Shown here one piece after another: positions 44,539 to 53,050 of a stretch of DNA of 64,000 nucleotides. Numbering within the stretch: the stretch's first letter is position 1; the number at the start of each line of letters is the position of its first letter. The stretch spans positions 62,001 to 126,000 of the forward strand of contig CAMIVY010000005.1 in the NCBI GenBank assembly GCA_946402275.1. Direction: 5' to 3'. Under the pieces are notes generated by a model. That model made no database searches. It was not told the DNA's origin and was given only the letters and a program-made list of their open reading frames with translations. The translations under genes and the position numbers were made by a program. This stretch comes from an uncultured Prevotella sp. (GTDB lineage: Bacteria > Bacteroidota > Bacteroidia > Bacteroidales > Bacteroidaceae).

Positions 44539-44656
44539 GCGCTCAGTTGCTCAATCGGGTGCGCTCAGTTGTTCAATCGGGTGCGCTCAGTTGTTCAATC
44601 GGGTGCACTCAGTCGGTCAATCGGGTGCACTCAGTTACTCAATCGGGTGCACTCAC
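44539..44656. repeat. 22-bp tandem repeat array, five units and a partial sixth
   Basis: Units of 22 bases starting at 44539, 44561, 44583, 44605 and 44627 with pattern gc(g/a)ctcag...tcaatcgggt; a sixth begins at 44649 and is cut after 8 bases. Units 2 and 3 are identical. 22 is not a multiple of three, so it is not a protein repeat. The spacer 44414-44781 holds only this, a promoter and a terminator. Confidence 0.85.
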
Positions 44657-44689
44657 CCGGAAACTTCCATCATAGTGTTTTTTCATAAA

Positions 44690-44721
44690 AATCTCCCTGC
44701 ACGTCGCAGTGCAGGGAGATT
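44690..44721 (-). terminator. Terminator of the 5'-nucleotidase gene
   Basis: Perfect 13-bp stem aatctccctgcac / gtgcagggagatt, loop gtcgca, with a T-run on the minus-strand side. Confidence 0.85.
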
Positions 44722-44781
44722 AACCTGTTATCATGTCACAGGGTGCACATCGGGTCGACCCGTGTGGCACGTAATAATTGT

Positions 44782-46563
44782 CTATTTCGCCACGATGAAA
44801 TGGGGTGCCGTGTCTATGGAGATAAGGCCGTTGTTACGCCGGGCTTCCTCGGTAAGGATGCGCACCGCATTCTCGTTGTCCACATGGTCCTTGCTCTTCA
44901 GCCGCGCCGTGTTGTTCCACTTCACCAGGGGGTTATGCCGTCCCGTTGCCTTATCGACACGGTCGCCGGTGGCAACAAACTGGCTGACGGCCACACGGAC
45001 GGTGCGCTCCGGCCATCCCTCCGTCCAACGCCCATCGGCATAGATGGTAGTGCCGTCCTTCACCATCGAGCGCAGCGTATAGCTCTCGTCGGCATTCACG
45101 GTGATATAGCAGTCGATGCCCACCATCCGCGACAGAAGCATGGCACCCGTCTTGGTCATCGCATATTCCATCAGTTGCAGCAGGTCGGCATAGGTGATCT
45201 CATAGACATAGATAAGGTTGTCGAAGGGGAACATCTCGTAGATATTCGACACGGCGATGTCGCGCGTCTTAGCTCCGTGCAGGGGGAATGCCGTCCGCAC
45301 TCCGCCATTGTTCACGAAGCCGATGTCGGCATTTCCAATGCGGCGCACCAGGTCGCTCATCCAGTTACCCATCGCAGAGGCCCTTCCGCCACTGCCTGGA
45401 AGCGCCAGACTGTCGTCCACATTGTTATAATTGCGCACCAGGCTGACGTTGATATGTCCTATCACCCTCTCGAGCATAGGACGGATGTAGCTGACAGCAC
45501 TGTCCGATAGCGCCACGATGTCAGCTTCCAGGTCGTCGACATTCTCGCCCGGAGCAGTATGGGTGTCGCGAAGCTTATCTACAATCTCGTTCCGGCAGTT
45601 ACCGGTATGTGCAAACGTCACCTTCCCCTTGCCGTCGGCATGGAACATCAGCTCGGCATAGGAATACGACAGACCATTGGCCCTGCCCTGCAGATAAGGG
45701 AGACCCCATGCCGTAGTGTCACACAGGTTCATGTGGCTATGACCGCCCAGCACCAGGTCGAACGCTGTCTGCTCGCCCAGCTCCTCGGCAGCCTCCTTAG
45801 CCACCCCGTGAACCAGCAGCACCGTGGCGTCGCAGAGGCCGTTGCGCTCCAACGAGTCGGCCAGCGCGTTCACCCGTGCAAAGTCTATGCGGACCTCGTA
45901 GCCCTTGTCGGCAAACTGGTGGGTTAACATGCTCTTGGCATAGTAGTGAGCCATGCCCACAACGCCAACCCTCACCCCCAAGCGGTGACCGTCGCCACTG
46001 CTGGCCGTCTTGTCAACGACAATATAGTCGCGAGTGGTATTCGTACGCTTGCCATGACGATACAGATTGGCACAAAGCACGGGAACCGCATTGTCGCTCC
46101 GCTGTCCGCCATACTCATAGCCCAACAGCGTGGCATCGTCGTCAACCATCGTCTCAAAGCCCCAGTCGAACTCATGATTACCCAGCGCCACGGCGTCGTA
46201 GCCCATCCGGTCGAGCGCCACATACATAGGCTCGCCACGACGGATGTTCGACAGCACCGTGCCCTGGTAGATGTCGCCGCCATCCAGCAGCAACAACCGC
46301 TTTTTGTCATAGTCGGCACCACGCCCGCGGATGTCGTTCGCCTTGTCGGCAATATACGCCAGACGGTAGTGGTTAGTACCCGACGACGTGTTCACCAACG
46401 ACCCGTGCAGGTCTGTCGTCTCGATGACGGGCAGGGAATAATAGCCTGCCGGAACCACCGACTGGCCACGCTGCAGATGACGGCTGGAAGAACAGGCTGC
46501 CACCAAGAGCAGTGCCGAAATCATGCAGACCCATTGTCTGACGCTGAACTGAAAACTATGCAT
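44782..46563 (-). CDS. Lipoprotein 5'-nucleotidase/2',3'-cyclic phosphodiesterase-type phosphatase
   Basis: 593 residues; lipobox LLVAAC in the signal peptide. The metallophosphatase domain has the metal-binding motifs VIETTDLHGS, LDGGDIYQG, ALGNHEFDWG and VLGGHSHMNL; the C-terminal 5'-nucleotidase domain has NWMSDLVRRIGNADIGFVNNGGVRT and NIYEMFPFDNLIYVYEITYADLLQLMEYA. It should cleave nucleotides outside the inner membrane. It begins 6 bases after the amidohydrolase gene upstream and probably ends an operon. Confidence 0.88.
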   Translation of the reverse strand: MHSFQFSVRQWVCMISALLLVAACSSSRHLQRGQSVVPAGYYSLPVIETTDLHGSLVNTSSGTNHYRLAYIADKANDIRGRGADYDKKRLLLLDGGDIYQGTVLSNIRRGEPMYVALDRMGYDAVALGNHEFDWGFETMVDDDATLLGYEYGGQRSDNAVPVLCANLYRHGKRTNTTRDYIVVDKTASSGDGHRLGVRVGVVGMAHYYAKSMLTHQFADKGYEVRIDFARVNALADSLERNGLCDATVLLVHGVAKEAAEELGEQTAFDLVLGGHSHMNLCDTTAWGLPYLQGRANGLSYSYAELMFHADGKGKVTFAHTGNCRNEIVDKLRDTHTAPGENVDDLEADIVALSDSAVSYIRPMLERVIGHINVSLVRNYNNVDDSLALPGSGGRASAMGNWMSDLVRRIGNADIGFVNNGGVRTAFPLHGAKTRDIAVSNIYEMFPFDNLIYVYEITYADLLQLMEYAMTKTGAMLLSRMVGIDCYITVNADESYTLRSMVKDGTTIYADGRWTEGWPERTVRVAVSQFVATGDRVDKATGRHNPLVKWNNTARLKSKDHVDNENAVRILTEEARRNNGLISIDTAPHFIVAK

Positions 46564-46569
46564 AAATCT

Positions 46570-48339
46570 TTACATGGAGAAAATCTTCTTGCCCTCGAAG
46601 TAGGTGGCTGTAGGCTTGGTGGCGTGGATCTCCATCACGGGACAGGTCAGCACATCCTGGTTCAGCAGCAGGAAGTCGGCATACTTACCGGTCTTGATGC
46701 TGCCGCGCTCGTCCTCGATGAACATCTGCTTGGCGCAGTTGATGGTCATGGCGGTGAGGGTCTGCTCGCGGGTGGCGAGTTCCTCTGGCCACCACGGTGT
46801 GCCATTCTCAGACCAAAGCACACCCGTTACGGCTATCTCCATGATGCCGAAGGGGTCGTCAGGACTGCCACTCGTTGCAGGATAGTCGGAGTGGATGGTA
46901 ACAGGGATATTGTGGTCGAAGAACGACTTAAAGGGGTAGGACTTGTCTTCCTGACCTGCAGGAACCATGGTCTTCAGCACCTCAGGTGCACCAGTTGGCA
47001 TGTGATGCCATGTCACACCAGAGGTGACATAGATGTTATGCGCTGCCATGCGCTTATAATCCTCATCATTGACGTTGCGCACATGCACCAGCGTATTGCG
47101 CATCTCGTCCTGTCCACCGTTGACGAAAGCATTGACAACCTGATGGACACCCTTGTTTCCCATGACATGAATGTGGATGGTCAGCCCCTGGGCATTAGCC
47201 TTGCGCGTCAGCTCGGTCACTTCCTCTTCCGTCCAGTTGGCAATGCCTTGGTGACCGTCGGGATAGAGCGGATCCACAATGGCCGTACCAGCTTCTACTC
47301 CACCGTCGAAGAGCAGCTTGATCCATCGGGGCAAGACGCGCTTTGAAGCGAACTTCTTGGCATCGACCGCCCTGGCCAGAGCCTCATCCATATCCATCCA
47401 GCTTTCAATCTCGTAGGGCAAGCCCACGACAAAGTGCAACTTGCCTTCCTTGTCCATCTGCTGGCAAGCCTGGTAGTAATTGGTGTTTACGAAATAGTTG
47501 CCCCAGCCGCCGTGGTACATGGTGTAACCTACTGATGCCATATATTGGGAGATTTCATCCAAATTAGACAAAGCCCTGTCGAGGGTATAGAGATTGTCGT
47601 TATCTAGGAAGGAGCGCAAGTAGGTCTGTGCCTGTTCCTTCATCAGACCAGTAGGCATACCGTTGGCATCTACCACAATCTCGCCACCGCGTAATGTGGT
47701 CTTGCCGGCTGTGCCGTCCTCCTTGATGATGCCAGCCTTTTTCAGCAAGATTGTGTTACCCAGTGCTTTGTGGCATTCCTCGTCCAACAAATAGATGGGG
47801 ATATCACTGCAGATGGCATCCAGATCCTCACGAGTAGGCAGAGGGTCGAGACTCTGGAGACGCCAGCCTTGTCCGAAGATGGAGGTAGCCCCTTCTGCCT
47901 TTGCTTTCTTGACAGCTTCGGGAAGAATCTCCTTCAGCAATTTCTCTGAGGTAACATCCAGTCCTATCATCGTGCCGATGGTCTTCAGCGCATAGCCCAG
48001 CATGTAATGGGAATGGCCGTTGCCGCAGCCAGGCATCACCAGTCCCTTGCCGGTATAATCGATCACCTCCGTCTTGCCATTCACGATATACTGCTCGGCG
48101 CCCTTCTTATCACCTACATAGACGTACTTGCCGTCCTTCACGGCAAAGGCTTCCGCCATCTGGTAGTTCTCCGACGTGAAAATCTTGCCAATGACCACCA
48201 GGTCGGCACCGCTCTTTTCGTCCTTACCAGGATTGTCACTCACCGCACAGCCGGAAAGCATGCCCATTGCAAGTACAACACTCAGCACTGCGATACAGGA
48301 TAGCATCTTCCCGATACGCTTGCAAATTGTCTGTTTCAT
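46570..48339 (-). CDS. Lipoprotein amidohydrolase (Amidohydro_3, YtcJ-like)
   Basis: 589 residues with lipobox MLSGC. The metal-dependent amidohydrolase barrel is visible: MPGCGNGHSHYMLGYALK (first HxH), GLTIHIHVMGNKGVHQVVNAF, NVYVTSGVTWHHMPTG-like region, and HSDYPATSGSPDDPFGIMEIA with the last Asp. These enzymes cut C-N or C-O bonds in many substrates. It is a paralog of the next gene (48373-50004) but carries a lipid anchor, so the two may act on either side of the membrane. Substrate unknown. Confidence 0.85.
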   Translation of the reverse strand: MKQTICKRIGKMLSCIAVLSVVLAMGMLSGCAVSDNPGKDEKSGADLVVIGKIFTSENYQMAEAFAVKDGKYVYVGDKKGAEQYIVNGKTEVIDYTGKGLVMPGCGNGHSHYMLGYALKTIGTMIGLDVTSEKLLKEILPEAVKKAKAEGATSIFGQGWRLQSLDPLPTREDLDAICSDIPIYLLDEECHKALGNTILLKKAGIIKEDGTAGKTTLRGGEIVVDANGMPTGLMKEQAQTYLRSFLDNDNLYTLDRALSNLDEISQYMASVGYTMYHGGWGNYFVNTNYYQACQQMDKEGKLHFVVGLPYEIESWMDMDEALARAVDAKKFASKRVLPRWIKLLFDGGVEAGTAIVDPLYPDGHQGIANWTEEEVTELTRKANAQGLTIHIHVMGNKGVHQVVNAFVNGGQDEMRNTLVHVRNVNDEDYKRMAAHNIYVTSGVTWHHMPTGAPEVLKTMVPAGQEDKSYPFKSFFDHNIPVTIHSDYPATSGSPDDPFGIMEIAVTGVLWSENGTPWWPEELATREQTLTAMTINCAKQMFIEDERGSIKTGKYADFLLLNQDVLTCPVMEIHATKPTATYFEGKKIFSM

Positions 48340-48372
48340 AATTCTTTGTTTGTTATTAATATATAATGTAAT

Positions 48373-50004
48373 TTATGCCTTATAGACCTCCTCGCCGTCA
48401 ATGATGGTAGCAATGATGTTGGCCTGAGCCACCTTCTCGATGTCGTCGTGCAGGAAGTCGCAGTCATAGACCGTCATATTGGCAATCTTTCCGAACTCGA
48501 TAGAACCCATGCGATGCTCCTGACGGAACTGGCGAGCCACATTGATGGTCATAGCACGCAACGACTGCTCGCGGGTGATGGCCTCCTTGGTATTGCGACG
48601 CGTGTCTCCCGCCACCACGAACTGAGGATAGCCCCGCCTTTCAGCGGTGTAAATGCTAAGCTTGACATCCATCATCGGGGAAACGGGATAGTCGGAGTGG
48701 AACACCACATTGGCACCAGCATCATAGAACGACTTGATGGGATAAGCACTGTCAGCCATTTCCTGACCCACCGACGATACCTCTTGTTCGTAATTGCCCG
48801 CCAATTTACCCGACCACAGGGGAGGAACGGCAGGAATAGTGCCGGTTGCCGCCATGCGGCGGATATCTTCGTCGGTAACATATTGCAGGTGTGCCAGAAT
48901 GTTGCGCTGGTCCTTGTTGCCGGTAATCTTCTCGGCATCCTCAATGCAGTCCAGCATGAAGTGGGTAGCACCGTTCCCTACGGAGTGGGCATGGACGGAG
49001 AGTCCCTCCTTGTCAGCCTCAGCAATCAGCTCAACCATCTTGTCGTGGTCGTTGAAACGCTCCACACCGTGATAGCCAGGCTGATCGTCATAATCCTTGA
49101 GCAGCCAAGCAGTGTGGGCTTCGGTTACACCGTCCAACAACACTTTCAGACCAATGATTTTGTAATACTCGTGACTGTATTTTGCACGAATAGCAGCCAC
49201 GTTAGCCACTTCTGCCTTCGGGTCTTCAGCATTGTCGGGAATAATCACATTGGCGTATGTGCGCAGCTTCAGCTTGCCTTCCTGCTCCAGCTCATAGTAA
49301 GCCTCAGCCTCAGGGAAACGAAGGTCATCGCCAGCAAAGGCAGTGGCAGTAAGTCCGCTTGCGATGGCAAAGTCCTGCCACGCCAAGATATAGCTCTTAG
49401 CTTCCTCAACCGTCACCGGCACCTCATGAATGACCTTGAAGGCAGGCCCCTCGCAGAGATAGCCAGTCGGTTCCCCTTTTTCGTCCACATATACCAGGTC
49501 GTAGCCATATTCCTTGGCGCGCTGGGCATCGATGCCTGCCCATTCCAGCGCCTTGGTGTTGAGCAGACAGGAATGAGCGTCGGCAGAATTCATGATAAAG
49601 GGCTTGTCGGGACATATCTCATTGAGGTATGCCTTTGTGACTGGTTCCTCATTGGGAATCCATCCGGCAGCCATATAGATTTGACGTTGAGGATTCTTGG
49701 CAATGAACTCCTTTATAATCTCCCGGTATTTAGCATAGTCGGTCTTTAACCCCACTTGGGCAAGGTTAGCCTGTCCAATGGCACGATAACCGGCAAAGAC
49801 ACCGTGGGCATGAGCCTCCATGAAGCCAGGATAGATGAAGTTATCACCATAGTCCATCACCTTCGCATCCTTACCGGCAAGCCGCTTAGCCTCCTCCACG
49901 CCACCGATATAGGCAAAGACGCCGTTCTTTACTACCGCAGCCTTGGCATAAGGCCGCTTCTCATCCATCGTAATGATGTTGCCGAGAATAATCGTCTTTT
50001 TCAT
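48373..50004 (-). CDS. Cytoplasmic amidohydrolase (Amidohydro_3, YtcJ-like)
   Basis: 543 residues, no signal peptide. Motifs: IYPGFMEAHAHGVFAGY (HxH), LSVHAHSVGNGATHFMLDCIE, NILAHLQYVTDEDIRRMAATGTIPAVPPLWSGKLAGN and VVFHSDYPVSPMMDVKLSIYTAERRG. It lacks the lipid anchor of its paralog downstream. It lies 65 bases after the carboxylesterase gene, in a spacer whose sequence resembles the esterase leader. A detoxifying or catabolic role is possible; no substrate can be read. Confidence 0.85.
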   Translation of the reverse strand: MKKTIILGNIITMDEKRPYAKAAVVKNGVFAYIGGVEEAKRLAGKDAKVMDYGDNFIYPGFMEAHAHGVFAGYRAIGQANLAQVGLKTDYAKYREIIKEFIAKNPQRQIYMAAGWIPNEEPVTKAYLNEICPDKPFIMNSADAHSCLLNTKALEWAGIDAQRAKEYGYDLVYVDEKGEPTGYLCEGPAFKVIHEVPVTVEEAKSYILAWQDFAIASGLTATAFAGDDLRFPEAEAYYELEQEGKLKLRTYANVIIPDNAEDPKAEVANVAAIRAKYSHEYYKIIGLKVLLDGVTEAHTAWLLKDYDDQPGYHGVERFNDHDKMVELIAEADKEGLSVHAHSVGNGATHFMLDCIEDAEKITGNKDQRNILAHLQYVTDEDIRRMAATGTIPAVPPLWSGKLAGNYEQEVSSVGQEMADSAYPIKSFYDAGANVVFHSDYPVSPMMDVKLSIYTAERRGYPQFVVAGDTRRNTKEAITREQSLRAMTINVARQFRQEHRMGSIEFGKIANMTVYDCDFLHDDIEKVAQANIIATIIDGEEVYKA

Positions 50005-50069
50005 TTCATTATTATTTTAGAATGAGTAATTCGGCTAAACGTTTGCATATACTGTCCGCATTATCCTAT

Positions 50070-51779
50070 TTATATGCAATAATACTTGGTCAGGAAATAG
50101 GTGCGCTCCCAATCCACCATCTTTCTCTGAGATTCCTTCTCAGGATGAATATTAAACTCATCAAAGATCATGATATTCTTGTCTGTCAGGTCGTAAAGCG
50201 GCCATTCGTATGCCTTGCCGTCGGGCGACTCTGAGGCACTAAGCGACGGATTGCCGGTCTTGGCAAACTGAACCCACATCCGACGCATGGTCTTTGAGAA
50301 GGTCTTGTCGAATTGCCTTCCTGTGACTAGATTCTCCTCCGGATGGTTGAATACCGTCGAAAGTTCTACTGCATGCCCGCTCTTCATCAATGGTATTGAT
50401 GATTCGGGCGTGAAGAGATAGGTGAACGACTTGCCGCCGCCCATTGTCTGACACTCAGACAGTCTGATGAGGGGTGCTCTAAACCAGCCTTGGTCGTAAA
50501 GGCGGCAAATTTTCTCATAACTCTCTCCGGGTATGTCGTTGTAGAAACTTTCAACCAATGCTTTTTCTTCGTCCGTCATCTGTGAGATTACTTTTGCCTT
50601 GCGGTCGAGGCCCCACGCAGTGAAAGGCTCTGGTCCGCCCATAAAAACCATGAAATAATTCATCTCGTCTTTATTGCAACCCTGCATGATGTCAATGTCT
50701 TTTGCCACGCCATTCTCGTATGCCGCATACGGGTCAAGAGGCAAGTATTTCCCGTCCCTTTCTGGCATTATCCTCAAAGAGATTATGGCCGATGTTTTTA
50801 AGAATTTCTCGACATCGACTTTCTGGAGGTCTGCCACGGTCTTGCAGCCCAATGCTTCCATCAACTTGTTCGTACAGTCGATAGCCTGTTCCGAAGACCT
50901 AGTGAAGACTGGGCTACCGCTCTGGGCGATAACCTTCTTGAAGTACTTATGGGAGCCTTCTACCAAAGGGAGCACAGTTACGCTTCCGCCACCTGCTGAC
51001 TGGCCGAAGATAGTCACATTCTCGGGATCGCCGCCAAAGGCCGCGATGTTTTCGTGAACCCACTTCAAGCCCATGATTTGATCCAGGAGTCCCAGATTCT
51101 GTGCGTCAGGATAATCCTTGCCGTCCGGAAGATGAGAGAGATGGAAGAAGCCGAAAATGCCGAGCCTGTACTCGATAGAAACGAGGATGACATCCGGATT
51201 CTCTTTGACGAAATTGGTGCATTCCTCACGTGGTTCGGACGTTCCGCCGATTTCAAAGGCGCCACCATGGATCCACACCATGACCGGTTTCTTCACTGTA
51301 CTCGCCTCAGCAGACTTCCATACGTTCAGATATAAGCAGTCTTCACCTTGGGGGTAAAGACCTCCAAGTTGGGTGGTATTCCCATCCTGGCGGGGAGCTT
51401 TGCCATTGTAATACGCCTCATAGACGCCGTCATCCGGTACAATATCCACGGGCGCTTTCCAACGCAGGTCACCGACAGGCTGTTTACCGACAAAGGGAAT
51501 ACCCTTGAAGGCAATGACATGATCATCCGTCTTTTTGCCGACAAAGGTGCCGTTGATACACTTGACGGCCAACGATTGGTCAAAATCACCGTTCGTAATC
51601 TCTTTGTTCTCACCGTATAGGGATTTCATCTTTTCCTCAGCAGTTTGAGGCTTCTGTACTGGGTTGTCGTCTTTTACGGCGCATGAGTTGAGGACTATTA
51701 AACCACAAATCAGGAGGGCGGCGAGCATCCAATTCTTGTTAAACAAGCGACCAAAGGTCGAGCGCATAATCTTTTTCAT
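50070..51779 (-). CDS. Lipoprotein type B carboxylesterase
   Basis: 569 residues. The signal peptide ends in lipobox VLNSC. The carboxylesterase fold is clear: DCLYLNVW and MVWIHGGAFEIGG (oxyanion hole), FGGDPENVTIFGQSAGGGSV (nucleophile Ser near residue 259), and FMRRMWVQFAKTGNPS near the end. It should hydrolyse an ester outside the cytoplasm. Residues 6-11 (RSTFGR) are encoded by a dispersed palindrome (51747-51765) placed in frame just before the hydrophobic part of the signal. It leads the esterase-amidohydrolase-amidohydrolase-nucleotidase run. Confidence 0.88.
   Translation of the reverse strand: MKKIMRSTFGRLFNKNWMLAALLICGLIVLNSCAVKDDNPVQKPQTAEEKMKSLYGENKEITNGDFDQSLAVKCINGTFVGKKTDDHVIAFKGIPFVGKQPVGDLRWKAPVDIVPDDGVYEAYYNGKAPRQDGNTTQLGGLYPQGEDCLYLNVWKSAEASTVKKPVMVWIHGGAFEIGGTSEPREECTNFVKENPDVILVSIEYRLGIFGFFHLSHLPDGKDYPDAQNLGLLDQIMGLKWVHENIAAFGGDPENVTIFGQSAGGGSVTVLPLVEGSHKYFKKVIAQSGSPVFTRSSEQAIDCTNKLMEALGCKTVADLQKVDVEKFLKTSAIISLRIMPERDGKYLPLDPYAAYENGVAKDIDIMQGCNKDEMNYFMVFMGGPEPFTAWGLDRKAKVISQMTDEEKALVESFYNDIPGESYEKICRLYDQGWFRAPLIRLSECQTMGGGKSFTYLFTPESSIPLMKSGHAVELSTVFNHPEENLVTGRQFDKTFSKTMRRMWVQFAKTGNPSLSASESPDGKAYEWPLYDLTDKNIMIFDEFNIHPEKESQRKMVDWERTYFLTKYYCI
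51747..51765. repeat. Dispersed palindrome inside the carboxylesterase signal peptide
   Basis: gcgaccaaaggtcgagcgc, one base different from 40053-40071. It encodes residues 6-11 (RSTFGR) on the minus strand. Confidence 0.8.
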
Positions 51780-51818
51780 TGTTTTTTTTTAGGATGAGTA
51801 ATTTGTCACTAAACGTTT

Positions 51819-51827
51819 GCAAATATA
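51819..51827 (-). promoter_or_regulatory. -7 box of the carboxylesterase gene
   Basis: tatatttgc on the minus strand, 39 bases before the ATG. A TTTG on the -33 side is only 14-15 bases away, so the promoter may need an activator. Confidence 0.5.
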
Positions 51828-51874
51828 AGAAAAATCTACAAACAAACATAGCCTCAGGTGCTATACAAATCGTA

Positions 51875-51912
51875 TTTTGTATATTTTGAGACTGTTTTTG
51901 TAAATTTTGAGA
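51875..51912. promoter_or_regulatory. 17-bp direct repeat with 21-bp period, probable AraC operator
   Basis: ttttgtatattttgaga (51875-51891) and ttttgtaaattttgaga (51896-51912), 16 of 17 identical, start to start 21 bases (two helical turns). It lies between the AraC gene and the carboxylesterase, about 50 bases upstream of its -7 box. Confidence 0.65.
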
Positions 51913-51921
51913 GTCGGTCCG

Positions 51922-53019
51922 TTAACTACCCTGCATTTCTTGCATCCATGCCATTACGCTCTGCCCCGTGCGCTGCTTGAAGGCCAGTGCGAAAGTGCTG
52001 TAGCTGCGGTAGCCGCTGTCGTGGGCCATTTGCTTTGCTGAGACGGATTGCTGGGATGCGATGGCCTCACGATAGAGACTGATGAAATGGTGGATGCGCA
52101 GGTTGTTGATATAGGCATTATAGGTGGTGCCCTGGCTGGAGAAATACTGGCTGAGGTAAGTGCGGTTGGTTCCCACGGATTTGGCAAGCTGGCTAAGCGT
52201 CAGGTCGTGCTGCAGGTATAGCTGCGTGTCTATGCAACGCTGCTGGAGCAAGAGCCCCAGGTCGTTGGTCACAGTCTGTCCCTCCGTCATGGTTGATTCC
52301 TCATCGGCCTCCTGTGACTGCGGGATGCTCAGGTCGCTCAACGTCTCCACGCGCCACAGCAGATAGCCAATCAGTACGACTACGATTAGTTGTAGAATGT
52401 ATTCGAAAGTCAGGTCGTCGCCGGTCAGCGTATAGACAAGGAACACGAGCAGTATGATGGCCAGCACCACGAAGCTCTGCCACACCTCCTTGTGCTCCAG
52501 GTCGGCATAGTTGTCGCGCAACCATCGCCCGTATTGCTGCAATGCAAACACCATATAGACTATCAGTCCTATGCTCATCAGCAGCAGATAGCCTATCAGC
52601 ACGGGGAAAAGGGCATCGCTGCAGGTGACGACGCACCACACCATGCCCACGACGAGCGGCATGACCATCACGACGACAGACCACAACGGTCGCCTGCGGT
52701 CTTGCAGCATGGAAAACAGCACGATGATGGCCAGCGGAAAGAATGTTATGCAGTCAATCAGTCCGCCAACCAGATTGGCCAGATGCACGTCGTCGCTGGA
52801 GGTGATGAAGAACAACGGCCCCATGTACCACAGATGATTCACCACGAAGACGGCAAACAAGGCTGCCGTCCAGCGGCGCAGCCGTACTGGCGGCGTGACG
52901 TCAGGGTCAATGGCATTGCCCCGACGAAACAGCAGATAACAACTGGCCATCAAGGCCATAGCTGTTACCACTGCATAAAGCATGATGTAGAATGGATCTA
53001 CCCTGATTTGATCGTACAT
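51922..53019 (-). CDS. Membrane-embedded AraC-family regulator
   Basis: 365 residues. The first about 230 residues contain six or seven hydrophobic segments (from IMLYAVVTAMALMASCYLLF to YILQLIVVVLIGYLLW). The C-terminal about 100 residues are an AraC-type double helix-turn-helix: DLTLSQLAKSVGTNRTYLSQYFS and SAKQMAHDSGYRSYSTFALAFKQRTGQSVMAWM. It should sense a ligand in the membrane or periplasm and bind DNA at the membrane. The direct repeat just downstream of this gene, in front of the carboxylesterase, is its most likely target. It is separated from the following operon by 31 bases. Confidence 0.85.
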   Translation of the reverse strand: MYDQIRVDPFYIMLYAVVTAMALMASCYLLFRRGNAIDPDVTPPVRLRRWTAALFAVFVVNHLWYMGPLFFITSSDDVHLANLVGGLIDCITFFPLAIIVLFSMLQDRRRPLWSVVVMVMPLVVGMVWCVVTCSDALFPVLIGYLLLMSIGLIVYMVFALQQYGRWLRDNYADLEHKEVWQSFVVLAIILLVFLVYTLTGDDLTFEYILQLIVVVLIGYLLWRVETLSDLSIPQSQEADEESTMTEGQTVTNDLGLLLQQRCIDTQLYLQHDLTLSQLAKSVGTNRTYLSQYFSSQGTTYNAYINNLRIHHFISLYREAIASQQSVSAKQMAHDSGYRSYSTFALAFKQRTGQSVMAWMQEMQGS

Positions 53020-53050
53020 GACTTATCTAGAATTTACACTACTTGCCCTT

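Noticed and set aside
44539..44656. Possible CRISPR array
   Set aside because: 22-bp units follow each other without spacers, and no cas genes are present.
44537..45043. ORF through the 22-bp repeats (plus strand)
   Set aside because: The period is not a multiple of three, the frame changes from unit to unit, and the end overlaps the nucleotidase gene.
45946..47346. 466-codon open frame opposite the 5'-nucleotidase and amidohydrolase genes
   Set aside because: It spans two well-supported genes on the other strand and has no family motif, signal or promoter; it is a by-product of their codon use.
48448..49749. 433-codon open frame opposite the cytoplasmic amidohydrolase
   Set aside because: The minus-strand protein has all catalytic motifs; the plus-strand product has none.
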